Positions 36,698-47,829 of a DNA stretch of 64,000 bases are shown here, piece after piece. The DNA comes from CAJQLB01 sp905479065. Its GTDB lineage: Bacteria > Bacteroidota > Bacteroidia > Flavobacteriales > Flavobacteriaceae. The position numbers were made by a program, and so were the translations under genes. Numbering within the stretch: position 1 is the first letter of the stretch; every line of letters begins with the position of its first letter. The stretch lies in NCBI GenBank assembly GCA_943846735.1, contig OX044364.1, forward strand, positions 2,108,001 through 2,172,000, written 5' to 3'. The notes below the pieces were generated by a model that was not told where the DNA came from, ran no database searches, and saw only the letters and a list, made by a program, of their open reading frames with translations.

Positions 36698-37626
36698 TAA
36701 ACAATACAGAAAAATATTCAAACCTTATTAAGACCGAAGCTAAACGCCTCGGTTTTTTATCTTGTGGCATTAGTAAAGCTCAATTCTTAGAGGCTGAAGC
36801 TCCAAGGTTAGAAAAATGGTTGACAAAAAGCATGCATGGGCGCATGCAGTATATGGAAAATCATTTTGACAAAAGATTAGATCCAACAAAACTTGTTGAG
36901 AATTCTAAAAGTGTCATTTCTTTATTGCTAAATTATTATCCAACAAAAACACAAATTCATGAAAAGGCACCAAAATTAAGTAAATATGCCTACGGAATAG
37001 ATTATCATTTTGTCATAAAAAATAAATTAAATGAACTACTACAATACATTAAGGAAGAAATAGGCGATGTTTATGGTCGAGCTTTTGTAGACTCAGCACC
37101 CATTTTGGACAAAGCTTGGGCTGCCAAGTCTGGTCTAGGATGGATTGGGAAACATAGTAATTTACTTACTCAAAAAGTAGGTTCTTTTTATTTTGTAGCT
37201 GAACTTGTTGTTGATTTGGAGTTACAATATGACACACCAGTGACAGACCATTGTGGAACTTGTACAGCCTGTATTGATGCTTGTCCAACGGAAGCAATAA
37301 CAGAACCTTACGTTGTTGACGGTAGTAAATGCATCTCTTATTTGACAATAGAACTAAAAGAGAATATCCCTAATAATTTTAAGGGACAAATGGATAACTG
37401 GATGTTTGGTTGTGATGTGTGTCAAGACGTTTGCCCTTGGAATAAATTTTCTAAACCGCACAGAGAACCTCTATTTAATCCACATCCTGAGTTATTAGAA
37501 ATGACAAAACAAGATTGGGAAGAAGTAACAGAAGAAACTTTTAAAAAAGTTTTTCAAAAATCAGCTGTAAAAAGAACAAAGTATTCTGGACTGATTAGAA
37601 ATATTAAATTTTTAAAAGAACCTTAA
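36694..37626 (+). CDS. queG: Epoxyqueuosine reductase
   Basis: A 310-residue cobalamin and iron-sulfur enzyme that makes the last step of queuosine synthesis in tRNA, reducing epoxyqueuosine to queuosine. The N-terminal cobalamin-binding part has GRAFVDSAPILDKAWAAKSG and GWIGKHSNL. Two 4Fe-4S motifs follow: CGTCTACIDACP and CDVCQDVCPWNK. It is the short form without the C-terminal HEAT repeats of some QueG proteins. The start is TTG, overlapping the ruvB stop (TTGA) and preceded by AAGGAGG; no in-frame ATG occurs before conserved sequence. Confidence 0.95.
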   Translation: MINNTEKYSNLIKTEAKRLGFLSCGISKAQFLEAEAPRLEKWLTKSMHGRMQYMENHFDKRLDPTKLVENSKSVISLLLNYYPTKTQIHEKAPKLSKYAYGIDYHFVIKNKLNELLQYIKEEIGDVYGRAFVDSAPILDKAWAAKSGLGWIGKHSNLLTQKVGSFYFVAELVVDLELQYDTPVTDHCGTCTACIDACPTEAITEPYVVDGSKCISYLTIELKENIPNNFKGQMDNWMFGCDVCQDVCPWNKFSKPHREPLFNPHPELLEMTKQDWEEVTEETFKKVFQKSAVKRTKYSGLIRNIKFLKEP

Positions 37627-37654
37627 TATTATTTCTTTTTTAGCGTCAAGGGAG

Positions 37655-37662
37655 TAAATTTG
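37655..37662 (+). promoter_or_regulatory. -7 element of maeB
   Basis: TAAATTTG matches TAnnTTTG and ends 24 bases before the maeB ATG at 37687. No clear -33 TTG is seen. Confidence 0.5.
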
Positions 37663-37686
37663 TTCATCTAACTAACAGTAGGAACT

Positions 37687-39984
37687 ATGAGTAAAGAAAG
37701 TAAACGTCGTGAAGCCTTATTATATCATTCAAAACCTACACCTGGAAAGATTGCTGTTGTTCCGACAACGAAATACGCAACCCAACGTGATCTTTCATTA
37801 GCGTATTCTCCAGGAGTTGCCGAGCCTTGTTTAGAGATTGAAAAGAATCCATCGAAAGCTTACAAATACACGACTAAAGGAAATCTAGTCGCTGTTATTT
37901 CAAATGGTTCAGCTGTTTTAGGATTGGGGAACATTGGCCCCCTTGCTTCAAAACCTGTTATGGAAGGAAAGGGGTTACTTTTTAAAATATTTGCTGATAT
38001 TGATGTTTTTGATATTGAAGTAGATACAAATGACATCGAGACATTCATTCAAACAGTTAAAAATATTGCGCCAACTTTTGGTGGGATAAATTTAGAAGAT
38101 ATTAAAGCTCCTGAGGCATTTGAGATAGAGAGAAGACTGAAAGAAGAGTTAGACATCCCAGTAATGCATGATGATCAACACGGGACTGCTATAATTTCTG
38201 CAGCAGCGTTAATAAATGCTCTTGAAATACACAATAAAAATATTGAAGATGTTAAAATTGTAGTCAGTGGTGCTGGAGCTGCTGCAATATCTTGCACAAG
38301 ACTCTATCAGTCATTTGGTGCAAATCCTGAAAATATTGTCATGTTAGATAGTAAGGGAGTCATTCGGAAAAATCGAGAAAACTTAACCTCTCAAAAAGCA
38401 GAATTTGCAACGTCAAGACACATTAATTCGATAGAGGAAGCAATGATAGACGCAGATGTTTTTATTGGATTATCAATGGCAAACATATTAACACCTGAAA
38501 TGTTATTAACCATGGCGAGTAAACCAATCGTTTTTGCAATGGCTAATCCTAATCCTGAAATCACATACCAATTAGCAGTTGATACGAGAGATGACATAAT
38601 CATGGCAACAGGTAGAAGCGATCATCCAAATCAAGTAAATAACGTACTTGGTTTCCCATTCATATTTCGTGGAGCACTTGATGTACGAGCGACAAAAATT
38701 AATGAAGAAATGAAAAAGGCAGCAGTACTTGCCTTAGCAGAACTGGCCAAGCAACCCGTTCCTGAGCAGGTAAATGTCGCTTATTCAGAAACAAAACTTT
38801 CTTTTGGTAAGGATTATATCATACCAAAACCATTTGATCCTAGATTAATTGCTGTAGTGCCACCAGCTGTCGCTAAAGCTGCTATCCAAACAGGAATAGC
38901 AAAAAAAACAATTACTAATTGGGAGGCTTACGAGGATGAATTAAGAGGTCGACTTGGCAGTGATAATAAAATTGTGCGCTTGATGCACAGTAGAGCTAAA
39001 TTAGATCCAAAGCGTGTTGTTTTTGCAGAAGCAGATCAATTAGCAGTACTAAAGGCAGCCCAAATTGTATATGATGAAGGCATCGCTGAACCTATTTTAT
39101 TAGGTCGAAAAAAAGCAATCAAGGCCTTGATGAAAGAAATTGAGTTTGATGCTAACGTCAGTATTATTGATCCAAAAAGCGACGAAGAAGAACCACGAAA
39201 AGATTCATATGCTGAAGTGTTTTGGAAACAGCGAAATCGACGAGGAATTACATTACTTTCAGCTAAAAAACTGATGAGAGAACGCAACTATTTTGCTGCA
39301 ATGATGGTAAATGAAGGTGATGCAGATGCTCTTATTTCGGGATATTCTCGAAGTTATCCAACCGTGGTCAAACCAATATTAGAACTAATTGGCTTGGATA
39401 AAGGTGTGACACGAGCGGCAACCACCAATCTTTTAATGACTCAAAGAGGGCCTTTGTTTTTGAGTGATACTTCAATTAATATTAATCCTGATTCAATGGA
39501 CTTAACCACCATTGCAAATATGACTGCAACAACAGTAAAAATGTTTGGTCTTCAACCGGTCATTGCCATGGTCTCTTTTTCTAATTTTGGATCGTCAGAG
39601 CATCCAAGTTCCAAAAAAGTACGTGAGTCCGTAGCATATTTACATAAATATTATCCCAACTTAATTGTCGACGGCGAATTACAAACAGACTTTGCTCTTA
39701 ATAATGACATGTTGCAAGACATCTTTCCTTTTTCAAAGTTGGCAGGAAAAAAAGTTAATACCTTGATTTTTCCAAACCTTGATTCAGCTAATATTACTTA
39801 CAAGCTTTTAAAGGAATTAAATAAGGCCGAGAACATTGGTCCAATAATGATGGGATTAAAAAAACCTGCTCATATTTTACAACTGGATGCAAGTGTTGAT
39901 GAAATTGTCAATATGGCTGCAATTGCTGTTATTGATGCTCAAAAAAAACAAAAGCGGGAGCAGCTAAATGCAGGCTTGAATTAA
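37687..39984 (+). CDS. maeB: NADP-dependent malic enzyme with C-terminal phosphotransacetylase-like domain
   Basis: A 765-residue MaeB-type enzyme that oxidatively decarboxylates malate to pyruvate, supplying NADPH and linking the TCA cycle to gluconeogenesis. The malic domain has AYSPGVAEPCLEIE and the metal-binding block MHDDQHGTAI. The dinucleotide fold has VVSGAGAAAISCTRLYQ. Residues from about 430 form the phosphate acetyl/butyryl transferase-like domain (VFAEADQLAVLKAAQI, DALISGYSRSYPTVV), which is usually a regulatory, acetyl-CoA-sensing part in this family. It stands alone between queG and ruvA with its own -7 element. Confidence 0.96.
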   Translation: MSKESKRREALLYHSKPTPGKIAVVPTTKYATQRDLSLAYSPGVAEPCLEIEKNPSKAYKYTTKGNLVAVISNGSAVLGLGNIGPLASKPVMEGKGLLFKIFADIDVFDIEVDTNDIETFIQTVKNIAPTFGGINLEDIKAPEAFEIERRLKEELDIPVMHDDQHGTAIISAAALINALEIHNKNIEDVKIVVSGAGAAAISCTRLYQSFGANPENIVMLDSKGVIRKNRENLTSQKAEFATSRHINSIEEAMIDADVFIGLSMANILTPEMLLTMASKPIVFAMANPNPEITYQLAVDTRDDIIMATGRSDHPNQVNNVLGFPFIFRGALDVRATKINEEMKKAAVLALAELAKQPVPEQVNVAYSETKLSFGKDYIIPKPFDPRLIAVVPPAVAKAAIQTGIAKKTITNWEAYEDELRGRLGSDNKIVRLMHSRAKLDPKRVVFAEADQLAVLKAAQIVYDEGIAEPILLGRKKAIKALMKEIEFDANVSIIDPKSDEEEPRKDSYAEVFWKQRNRRGITLLSAKKLMRERNYFAAMMVNEGDADALISGYSRSYPTVVKPILELIGLDKGVTRAATTNLLMTQRGPLFLSDTSININPDSMDLTTIANMTATTVKMFGLQPVIAMVSFSNFGSSEHPSSKKVRESVAYLHKYYPNLIVDGELQTDFALNNDMLQDIFPFSKLAGKKVNTLIFPNLDSANITYKLLKELNKAENIGPIMMGLKKPAHILQLDASVDEIVNMAAIAVIDAQKKQKREQLNAGLN

Positions 39985-40017
39985 GAATATGTCAAGTTAT
40001 ATTGTAAATAATTTTAT

Positions 40018-40025
40018 TACATTTG
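40018..40025 (+). promoter_or_regulatory. -7 element of the ruvA-sprA unit
   Basis: TACATTTG matches TAnnTTTG and ends 22 bases before the ruvA ATG. The nearest upstream TTG (40002-40004) is only 13 bases away, too close for the usual spacing. Confidence 0.45.
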
Positions 40026-40047
40026 AAACGCGAATAAAACGTATTTC

Positions 40048-40629
40048 ATGATTACACATATTCAAGGTAAATTAACTGAGAAAAACCCTACTGATGTTGT
40101 TATAGATTGCCAAGGTATTGGTTATCGAATCAATATTTCAATGCATACATATTCTCAAATTCCTGATAATGAAAATTTACGTTTGTATACCCACCTTCAA
40201 GTTAAAGAAGATTCGCATACCTTATTCGGATTCTCATCGCTGGCAGAGCGTGAGATTTTTAGGTTACTTATATCTGTTAGTGGAATTGGAGCTAGTACTG
40301 CTCGAGTGATGTTGTCTTCATTGACACCAAAACAAGTTCGTGAAGGAATTGCATCAGAAAATGTGACATTGATTCAATCTGTAAAAGGAATTGGACTTAA
40401 GACAGCGCAACGGGTGATAATTGAGTTGAAGGATAAAGTTTTGAAAGTATATGATATTGACGAAGTTAGTGTTCTAAAAAGCAATACAAATAAAGATGAA
40501 GCGTTATCTGCTTTAGAGGTTTTGGGTTTTTCAAAAAAACAAGCTGAAAAAGTTATTGATAAAATAATCAATAATCAGCCAGAAGCAAATGCAGAAACAC
40601 TCATTAAAGAGGCCCTAAAAAATCTATAA
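40048..40629 (+). CDS. ruvA: Holliday junction branch migration protein RuvA
   Basis: A 193-residue junction-binding protein that forms the tetramer loading RuvB. The OB-fold N-terminus is MITHIQGKLTEKNPTDVVID. Two helix-hairpin-helix motifs follow (LISVSGIGASTARVMLS and LIQSVKGIGLKTAQRVIIEL). A C-terminal RuvB-contacting domain runs from about 145 (EALSALEVLGFSKKQAEKVI). It ends 5 bases before sprA, so sprA is probably read from the same transcript. Confidence 0.97.
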   Translation: MITHIQGKLTEKNPTDVVIDCQGIGYRINISMHTYSQIPDNENLRLYTHLQVKEDSHTLFGFSSLAEREIFRLLISVSGIGASTARVMLSSLTPKQVREGIASENVTLIQSVKGIGLKTAQRVIIELKDKVLKVYDIDEVSVLKSNTNKDEALSALEVLGFSKKQAEKVIDKIINNQPEANAETLIKEALKNL

Positions 40630-40634
40630 AGAAT

Positions 40635-43600
40635 TTGAAGACAACCAACTTTACACTTTCTAAGTTTATTCAAGTACGCTTACTTTTAGCTTTTGTGTTG
40701 ATTTATCAGACAAGTTCTGTAGCTCAAGAAACAACTGAAGTCAATCGTGATTCAACTTCAACAACCTTTTCATTTGGAAATTTGAGTTTACCAAATCCAG
40801 ATAGTATTGTTTCAAAGTACACCTATGATGCGTTAACAGATAGATATATTTACAATGAAATTGTTGGTAGTTTTAATATTAATTATCCTGTTATTTTAAC
40901 GCCAACTGAATATCAAAAGTTGGTCTTACAGGAAAATTTACGAAACTATTATAAACAGAAAATTGATGCTACTGATGGAAAAAAAGAAGGAGCTGAAGAT
41001 TTGAAAAAAAATTTAATTCCTGATTTATACGTTGATTCAAATTTCTTTGAAACAATTTTTGGAGGAAATACTATTGAGGTAATTCCTCAGGGATCAGTGG
41101 AAATGGACCTTGGGGTGCTTTACACTAAGCAGGACAACCCTTCCTTTTCTCCAAGAAATAGAAGTAATTTCACCTTTGATTTTGATCAAAGAATTAGCTT
41201 AAGTTTATTAGGGAAAGTTGGAACAAGATTACAGGTTACGGCAAATTATGATACGCAGTCTACCTTTGATTTTCAAAACTTAATAAAACTAGAATACACC
41301 CCTACAGAGGACGACATCATTCAGAAAATTGAAGTTGGTAATGTCAGTATGCCATTAAATAGCTCTCTTATTTCAGGTGCGCAAAGCTTATTTGGAGTCA
41401 AAACGCAATTGCAATTTGGAAAAACTACGATAACAGGAGTTTTCTCTGAGCAACAATCTCAAACGAGAACTGTGGTCTCTCAAGGTGGTGGAACTTTAGA
41501 AGAGTTTGAGTTTTTTGGTCTTGATTATGATGAAAATCGTCACTTTTTCTTGGCACAATATTTTAGAAATAAATATGATGAGGCTTTAAATAACTATCCT
41601 TTTATTAATTCACAAGTTCAGATTACAAGAATTGAGGTTTGGGTGACAAATCGGACAAATCAGACAGAAAACGTACGAAATATTGTTGCTTTTCAAGATT
41701 TAGGAGAGTCAGATATTTTAGGCTCCACTGTTAATGTTAATATTGGGCCCAATGCTCTTCCTGATAATGGTAATAATGATTTTGACCCAACTAATATAGG
41801 TGGTGCAGGATCACAGTTGACATCCGCGGTGAGAGATATCGCCACTGTTCAATCAGGGATTTTGGTGCCAGGTGTTAACGAAGGTTTTGATTATGGTAAA
41901 TTAGAAAATGCACGAAAATTAATTCAGGGGAGTGAGTATAATTTAGATACTCAGCTTGGATATATCTCTCTAAATCAGCGGTTACAAAACGATGAAATTT
42001 TATCAGTTGCTTATCAATATACCGTTGGGAACGAAGTTTATCAAGTTGGAGAATTTGCTAATGATGGTGTTGATGCGACCGACAGCTCAATAGATGCAGG
42101 TACAGGGAATACGGTAATTAATAACAATAATTTAGTAACCAAAATGCTTAAAAGCGCTGTCACTAATGTTGACCAGCCTATTTGGGACCTAATGATGAAA
42201 AACATATATAATACAGGAGCTTTTCAATTAGATCGTGAGGATTTTAAGCTGAACATATTTTACACTGAAAGTTCTCCGTTAAACTATATAACCCCAGTTG
42301 AAGGAACGCCTTTCCCTGTACCTGAAACAAATGAGACAGCCTTACAAGAAACTCCGTTACTGCGCGTATTTAATTTAGATAAATTAAATTTCAACAACGA
42401 CCCACAAGCAAATGGAGATGGGTTTTTTGATTTTGTACCAGGGATTACTGTGATACAACAAAATGGAAAAATAATATTTACGAATGTCGAGCCTTTTGGA
42501 AAATACTTATTTGATGTGTTAGATATTGATAATAATCCGTCTGATAATATCGCCGACTATAATGATATCACTCAGTATAATGCCAATCAAGAAAAGTATG
42601 TTTATGATAAACTTTATAAACAAACTAAGACCGCAGCTTTAGAGGACGGAGAAAAAAATAAGTTTCAAATAAAAGGGCGATACAAATCATCAGGAAGTTC
42701 AGGAATACCGATTGGCGCTTTTAACGTTCCAAGAGGCTCTGTCAAGGTAACTGCTGGAGGGCGTGTTTTGGTGGAAGGGGTAGATTATACAGTAAATTAT
42801 CAAATTGGAACAGTTCAAATTCTTGATCCTGCGCTTCAAGCGTCTAATACACCTATTCAAGTGTCTGTTGAAAATAATGCGCAATTTGGACAGCAAACAA
42901 GACGGTTTACGGGCTTAAATATTGAGCACCAATTCAATGAGAATTTTGTTGTTGGTGGAACTTTTTTAAATCTCAACGAACGTCCTATTACTCAAAAAGC
43001 CAATTATAATAGTGAACCAATTAACAACACGATTTTTGGATTGAATGGAAATTACTCTACAGAGGTGCCATTTTTAACACGCTTAGCAAATAAACTACCA
43101 AGCATCGATACCGACGTCCAATCTAATTTTTCTATTCGAGGAGAATTTGCTTACTTATTACCTGGTTCGCCAAAAGGAACAAATTTTCAGGGAGAAGCCA
43201 CCTCTTATGTGGATGATTTTGAAGGAACACAAAATGCCATTGAATTACTGACGCCACAATCATGGTTTCTTGCGAGTAGACCAAGAGATTTAGGGCGTGT
43301 TTATTCCGAAGGTCCTGAAGATGATAATGGTATCCAAAATGGCTTTGACAGAGCCTTTTTAAATTGGTATACTATTGACCCAATTTTTTACAGTAGTCGC
43401 AAACCAACAGGAATTTCAGATGATGACTTATCTGATTTATATACTCGCAGAGTTTTTATTGATGAAATTTTTCCGCAAACAGATATTATCCAAGGTCAGG
43501 CCACAATAATACCTACTTTAGATTTATCATATTATCCAACGGAAAGAGGCCCGTACAACATGGATCCTGATGAGACAGACGACGTACTTGATAATCCCCA

Positions 43601-46600
43601 AGACAGTTGGGCTGGAATAACTAGGCAGCTAACGTCAACAGATTTTGAACAAGCAAATGTAGAATACATTGAATTTTGGTTATTAGATCCATTTTTGAAT
43701 AACCCTACTAACCCGGGAGGAAAGTTGACTATTAATCTTGGTAATATCTCTGAAGACATTATTAAAGATGGTAGAAAACAATATGAAAATGGTCTTCCTG
43801 AAAGTGGAGATATAAGTACATTGCCGCAAACTGTCTGGTCGAGTGTTGTGCCACAAAATCAATCTTTGATTTATGCTTTTTCAACACTTGGACAAGAAAG
43901 AGCAAACCAAGATGTTGGTTATGATGGTTATGATGATATTGAGGAGGCCTCAGTATTTTCAGCTTTTGCGGGGATAGAAGATCCTGCGAAGGACAATTAC
44001 ACATATTTTTTAAATACCGAGGGGAATATTTTTGAGCGTTACAAACAATATAATGGGCTTGAGGGTAACTCGCCAGACACCTTTACTGAAACAAACAGAG
44101 GCTCTACGACACAACCTGACGTTGAAGATATCAATAGGGATAATACCATGAACACTATTGATAGTTATTTTGAGTATGAAATGGACATCACTCCTTCAAG
44201 TTTGGCTGATTTGAACAATGGATTTATAGTAGACAGAAAGGAAGACAATGTCACGCTTCCAAATGGGGATAATGCAACTACAAAATGGTATCAGTTCAGA
44301 ATACCTTTAACGGAACCAAGTAACCAGGTGGGAGGTATAACGGATTTTAGATCCATAAGATTTACAAGATTATACCTTAAAGAATTTACTCAAAATACCA
44401 TTTTGAGATTTGCGTCATTGGATTTGGTAAGGAGCGACTGGCGACGCTATAAACTTGCTCTAGATGAAGAAGTAAATAACGATAACGATAATACAGATTT
44501 TTCTGTTGGAATTATTGGGTTATTAGAAAATGATGGAAATTATGTGTCTCCTCCAGGAGTGGAGAGAGAACAACTTAATAATAATAACACGATTGTTAGA
44601 CAAAATGAACAATCACTTTTGGTGAATGCTTGTGGTTTGGAGTCTCAAGATTCAAGAGCTGTTTTTAAGAATATCAGTGTTGATATGCGTCAATTCAAAA
44701 AGTTACGGATGTTTATCCATGCACAAGAGGGAACTACTCCTGGATTAGCTGATGGTGATGCTATCGGCTTTATTAGGATGGGAAATGATTTTACTCAAAA
44801 CTATTACCAAATTGAAATCCCATTACAAGTTACTCCAGGTGTTTCAAATGATCCTGCTACTGTATGGCCAAATATCAATGAAATCAATTTACCCATAGAA
44901 GTTTTAGAGCAAATAAAATCACTTGGTATTACCAATGGAACACTTAGTAATGAGGATGCTACTTTTTATAATGTTGTTGATGGGTTACTTGAGCCTAATG
45001 CAATTCCAGAGTTTACTCCTTACATTTTGGGGAATCAACGTGTCGCTATAAAGGGAAATCCAAATTTTGGAGATGTCAGAACCTTAATGGTTGGTATTAA
45101 AAATGGTGTGAGGCAAGAGGTTTGTGCCCAAGTTTGGTTCAATGAACTTCGGTTATCAGATATGGATAATGAGGGTGGTTGGGCCGCTATTGTAAATATG
45201 GATTCTAATATTGCAGACTTTATGGATATTTCTGCAACAGGAAAACAAAGCACCTCTGGTTTTGGAACAATAGAGCAGGGTCCTAATGAGAGAAGTAGAG
45301 AAGATGTTAAGCAATATGACTTCGTGACAAACATCAATTTAGGGCAATTATTTCCAAAGAAATGGGGAATTCAATTACCATTTAACTACGGTCAAAGTGA
45401 GGAATTAATTACTCCCGAATATGACCAACAATACAAGGATGTAACACTTCAAAGCAGAATTGACGCTGCAGAAACATCTCAAGAAAGGACTGCCATAAAA
45501 GAGCAATCTGAATCTTACACAAAACGTACAAGTGTCAATTTTATTGGGGTTAAAAAGAGCAGGACAAATGAAGAAAAAAAACCACGTTTTTACGACGTGG
45601 AAAATATGACTGTTAATTATTCGTTTAATCAAACTGAACATCGAGATTACGAAATTGAGGATGCTCTTGACCAAAGTGCACGAGTAGGTGCTAATTATAA
45701 TTATAACTTTAGCCCTGTGAGGATAGAGCCTTTCAAAAAGAATGACTCACTTTTTAGGTCAAAATATTTAAAACTATTTAAAGATTTTAATTTTAATTTG
45801 TTGCCAACGAGCATCTCTTTAAACGCAGATTTTTTAAGACAATTTAATAAGCAAAAATTTAGAGAAATAGATTTAGGAGGTGGGAATATAGGTTTAGAAG
45901 AGTTGTTTAGAAGAAATTATACTTTTGATTTTCAGTATACAATTAATTACAATATTACAGATGCGTTGAGTTTTAATTTCACAGCTTCCAATAATAATAT
46001 TGTAAGAAATTATTTTATCGATGATGATTTAAGTGGAGCCCAAGATCCCGACTTAGATATTTGGGACGGTTTTTTTGATGTGGGCGATCCAAATAGACAA
46101 TATCAGCAATTGGAACTTAATTATGAACTGCCATTTAATAAAGTGCCATTCTTAACCTTTTTAAAGGCAAGTTATGCCTATACTGGTGATTTTCAATGGC
46201 AGAAAGGTTCAGATTTATTTGGAAACCTGACTGTGGATGGTCAGACATTTGATTTAGGGAATACTATTCAAAACTCAAATAATCACCGTTTGAATACCTC
46301 TTTAGATATGTCCAGGCTGTATAGATATATCGGTTTAGTTCGTAAAACAAATACTAAGAACTCTAAAAAGGGGGTGCCAGGTTCAGGATCAAAACAAAAT
46401 CCGGCAAAATCCGGAAACAAGTCTAATAAAACGTATAATACAATTATTGATTTATTGACCATGATTAAGCGTGTTCAAGTGAATTATACTGAGAATAACG
46501 GAAGTTTCCTTCCAGGATATTTACAGACACCAGGATTTTTTGGAACAATGAAGCCTTCTTTTGGTTATACCTTTGGTAGTCAAAGAGATATAAGAAGAGT

Positions 46601-47801
46601 GGCAGCTAGAAATGGCTGGTTAACCGTCTTCCCTCAGTTCAATCAACAGTATACCGAGGTACACAATGAAAATTTAGATTTTTCTGTAAATATTGAGCCT
46701 GTGAGAGATTTAAAAATTGATTTGACAGGAGGGAGAAGTTATTCTGATACTTTCACAGAAAATTTTAATACCATAGATAACAATGGAGATGGTCTAAGCG
46801 ATATTTATAATTCACAAATTCAAAATACGTTTGGAAACTTTAATATTTCTACATCATTGATCAAAACAGCCTTTAGTAAAAGTGATGAATCGGGTTCTGA
46901 AACTTTTGAAACGTTTAGAACTAATAGATTAACAATTGCTAACAGGTTGGCATCAAGAGCTGGGATTGACATCAATGATCCAAGTAATTTAGACGGCGAT
47001 GGTTTTCCAAGTGGTTTCGGTAAGTCTAATCAAGCAGTATTGTTACCGGCCTTTTTGTCTGCTTACACTGGGAAAGATGCTAGTAATGTGAAATTAGGTG
47101 CTTTGAGAGATATTCCAATTCCAAATTGGACGTTAAAGTACACCGGTTTTATGAAAATGAAGTGGTTTAAAAAGCGTTTCAGTCGTTTTTCTTTGACTCA
47201 TGGCTATAACGCGACATATACCATTAATCAGTTCAGAACCAACCTAGATTATGATGTAGATAATCCTGATGATATAGATCAGGGTGGGAATTTTAAAAAT
47301 GAAATTTTATACAGTAATATCAATTTAATGGAACAATTTAGTCCCTTGTTTAAACTTGATATGGAAATGAAAAACTCACTTAAAATTTTAGCTGAGGTAA
47401 GAAAAGACAGATTATTATCAATGAGTTTTGATAATAATTTATTAACTGAGATTAAAGGTAATGAGTATATAATTGGTTTGGGTTACCGTATTAAAGATCT
47501 TAGAATAAATTCAAAATTAGCTGGACCTAGACAAGTGATTAAGAGTGATCTTAACATGAAAGCGGATTTGTCTTTAAGAGACAACAAAACAATAATTAGA
47601 TATCTTGATTTAGATAATAATCAGGTAACTGCAGGACAGACTATTTGGAGCTTGAAGTATTCTGCAGATTATGCCTTTAGTAAGAATTTAACCGGAATCT
47701 TTTATTTTGATTATGCCTTTTCAGAGTATGCAATTTCAACGGCATTTCCGCAAACAACCGTTCGTTCCGGTCTAACATTACGTTACAATTTTGGAAATTA
47801 A
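40635..47801 (+). CDS. sprA: SprA, outer-membrane translocon of the type IX secretion system
   Basis: A 2388-residue giant beta-barrel (SprA/Sov), the pore through which type IX substrates cross the outer membrane. It is needed for gliding in Flavobacterium johnsoniae, whose protein has a similar length of about 2400. Conserved blocks include QRISLSLLGKVGTRLQVTA, FQGEATSYVDDFEGTQNAI and QVWFNELRLSDMDNEGGWAA. The signal peptide (LLLAFVLIYQTSSVAQ) begins from a TTG start at 40635; no in-frame ATG precedes it. Asp/Asn-rich loops are frequent. The C-terminus ends in an aromatic barrel strand (LTLRYNFGN). gcvH follows, as in other flavobacteria. Confidence 0.97.
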   Translation: MKTTNFTLSKFIQVRLLLAFVLIYQTSSVAQETTEVNRDSTSTTFSFGNLSLPNPDSIVSKYTYDALTDRYIYNEIVGSFNINYPVILTPTEYQKLVLQENLRNYYKQKIDATDGKKEGAEDLKKNLIPDLYVDSNFFETIFGGNTIEVIPQGSVEMDLGVLYTKQDNPSFSPRNRSNFTFDFDQRISLSLLGKVGTRLQVTANYDTQSTFDFQNLIKLEYTPTEDDIIQKIEVGNVSMPLNSSLISGAQSLFGVKTQLQFGKTTITGVFSEQQSQTRTVVSQGGGTLEEFEFFGLDYDENRHFFLAQYFRNKYDEALNNYPFINSQVQITRIEVWVTNRTNQTENVRNIVAFQDLGESDILGSTVNVNIGPNALPDNGNNDFDPTNIGGAGSQLTSAVRDIATVQSGILVPGVNEGFDYGKLENARKLIQGSEYNLDTQLGYISLNQRLQNDEILSVAYQYTVGNEVYQVGEFANDGVDATDSSIDAGTGNTVINNNNLVTKMLKSAVTNVDQPIWDLMMKNIYNTGAFQLDREDFKLNIFYTESSPLNYITPVEGTPFPVPETNETALQETPLLRVFNLDKLNFNNDPQANGDGFFDFVPGITVIQQNGKIIFTNVEPFGKYLFDVLDIDNNPSDNIADYNDITQYNANQEKYVYDKLYKQTKTAALEDGEKNKFQIKGRYKSSGSSGIPIGAFNVPRGSVKVTAGGRVLVEGVDYTVNYQIGTVQILDPALQASNTPIQVSVENNAQFGQQTRRFTGLNIEHQFNENFVVGGTFLNLNERPITQKANYNSEPINNTIFGLNGNYSTEVPFLTRLANKLPSIDTDVQSNFSIRGEFAYLLPGSPKGTNFQGEATSYVDDFEGTQNAIELLTPQSWFLASRPRDLGRVYSEGPEDDNGIQNGFDRAFLNWYTIDPIFYSSRKPTGISDDDLSDLYTRRVFIDEIFPQTDIIQGQATIIPTLDLSYYPTERGPYNMDPDETDDVLDNPQDSWAGITRQLTSTDFEQANVEYIEFWLLDPFLNNPTNPGGKLTINLGNISEDIIKDGRKQYENGLPESGDISTLPQTVWSSVVPQNQSLIYAFSTLGQERANQDVGYDGYDDIEEASVFSAFAGIEDPAKDNYTYFLNTEGNIFERYKQYNGLEGNSPDTFTETNRGSTTQPDVEDINRDNTMNTIDSYFEYEMDITPSSLADLNNGFIVDRKEDNVTLPNGDNATTKWYQFRIPLTEPSNQVGGITDFRSIRFTRLYLKEFTQNTILRFASLDLVRSDWRRYKLALDEEVNNDNDNTDFSVGIIGLLENDGNYVSPPGVEREQLNNNNTIVRQNEQSLLVNACGLESQDSRAVFKNISVDMRQFKKLRMFIHAQEGTTPGLADGDAIGFIRMGNDFTQNYYQIEIPLQVTPGVSNDPATVWPNINEINLPIEVLEQIKSLGITNGTLSNEDATFYNVVDGLLEPNAIPEFTPYILGNQRVAIKGNPNFGDVRTLMVGIKNGVRQEVCAQVWFNELRLSDMDNEGGWAAIVNMDSNIADFMDISATGKQSTSGFGTIEQGPNERSREDVKQYDFVTNINLGQLFPKKWGIQLPFNYGQSEELITPEYDQQYKDVTLQSRIDAAETSQERTAIKEQSESYTKRTSVNFIGVKKSRTNEEKKPRFYDVENMTVNYSFNQTEHRDYEIEDALDQSARVGANYNYNFSPVRIEPFKKNDSLFRSKYLKLFKDFNFNLLPTSISLNADFLRQFNKQKFREIDLGGGNIGLEELFRRNYTFDFQYTINYNITDALSFNFTASNNNIVRNYFIDDDLSGAQDPDLDIWDGFFDVGDPNRQYQQLELNYELPFNKVPFLTFLKASYAYTGDFQWQKGSDLFGNLTVDGQTFDLGNTIQNSNNHRLNTSLDMSRLYRYIGLVRKTNTKNSKKGVPGSGSKQNPAKSGNKSNKTYNTIIDLLTMIKRVQVNYTENNGSFLPGYLQTPGFFGTMKPSFGYTFGSQRDIRRVAARNGWLTVFPQFNQQYTEVHNENLDFSVNIEPVRDLKIDLTGGRSYSDTFTENFNTIDNNGDGLSDIYNSQIQNTFGNFNISTSLIKTAFSKSDESGSETFETFRTNRLTIANRLASRAGIDINDPSNLDGDGFPSGFGKSNQAVLLPAFLSAYTGKDASNVKLGALRDIPIPNWTLKYTGFMKMKWFKKRFSRFSLTHGYNATYTINQFRTNLDYDVDNPDDIDQGGNFKNEILYSNINLMEQFSPLFKLDMEMKNSLKILAEVRKDRLLSMSFDNNLLTEIKGNEYIIGLGYRIKDLRINSKLAGPRQVIKSDLNMKADLSLRDNKTIIRYLDLDNNQVTAGQTIWSLKYSADYAFSKNLTGIFYFDYAFSEYAISTAFPQTTVRSGLTLRYNFGN

Positions 47802-47829
47802 TTAATTAAATACTTAAACACATCCTAAT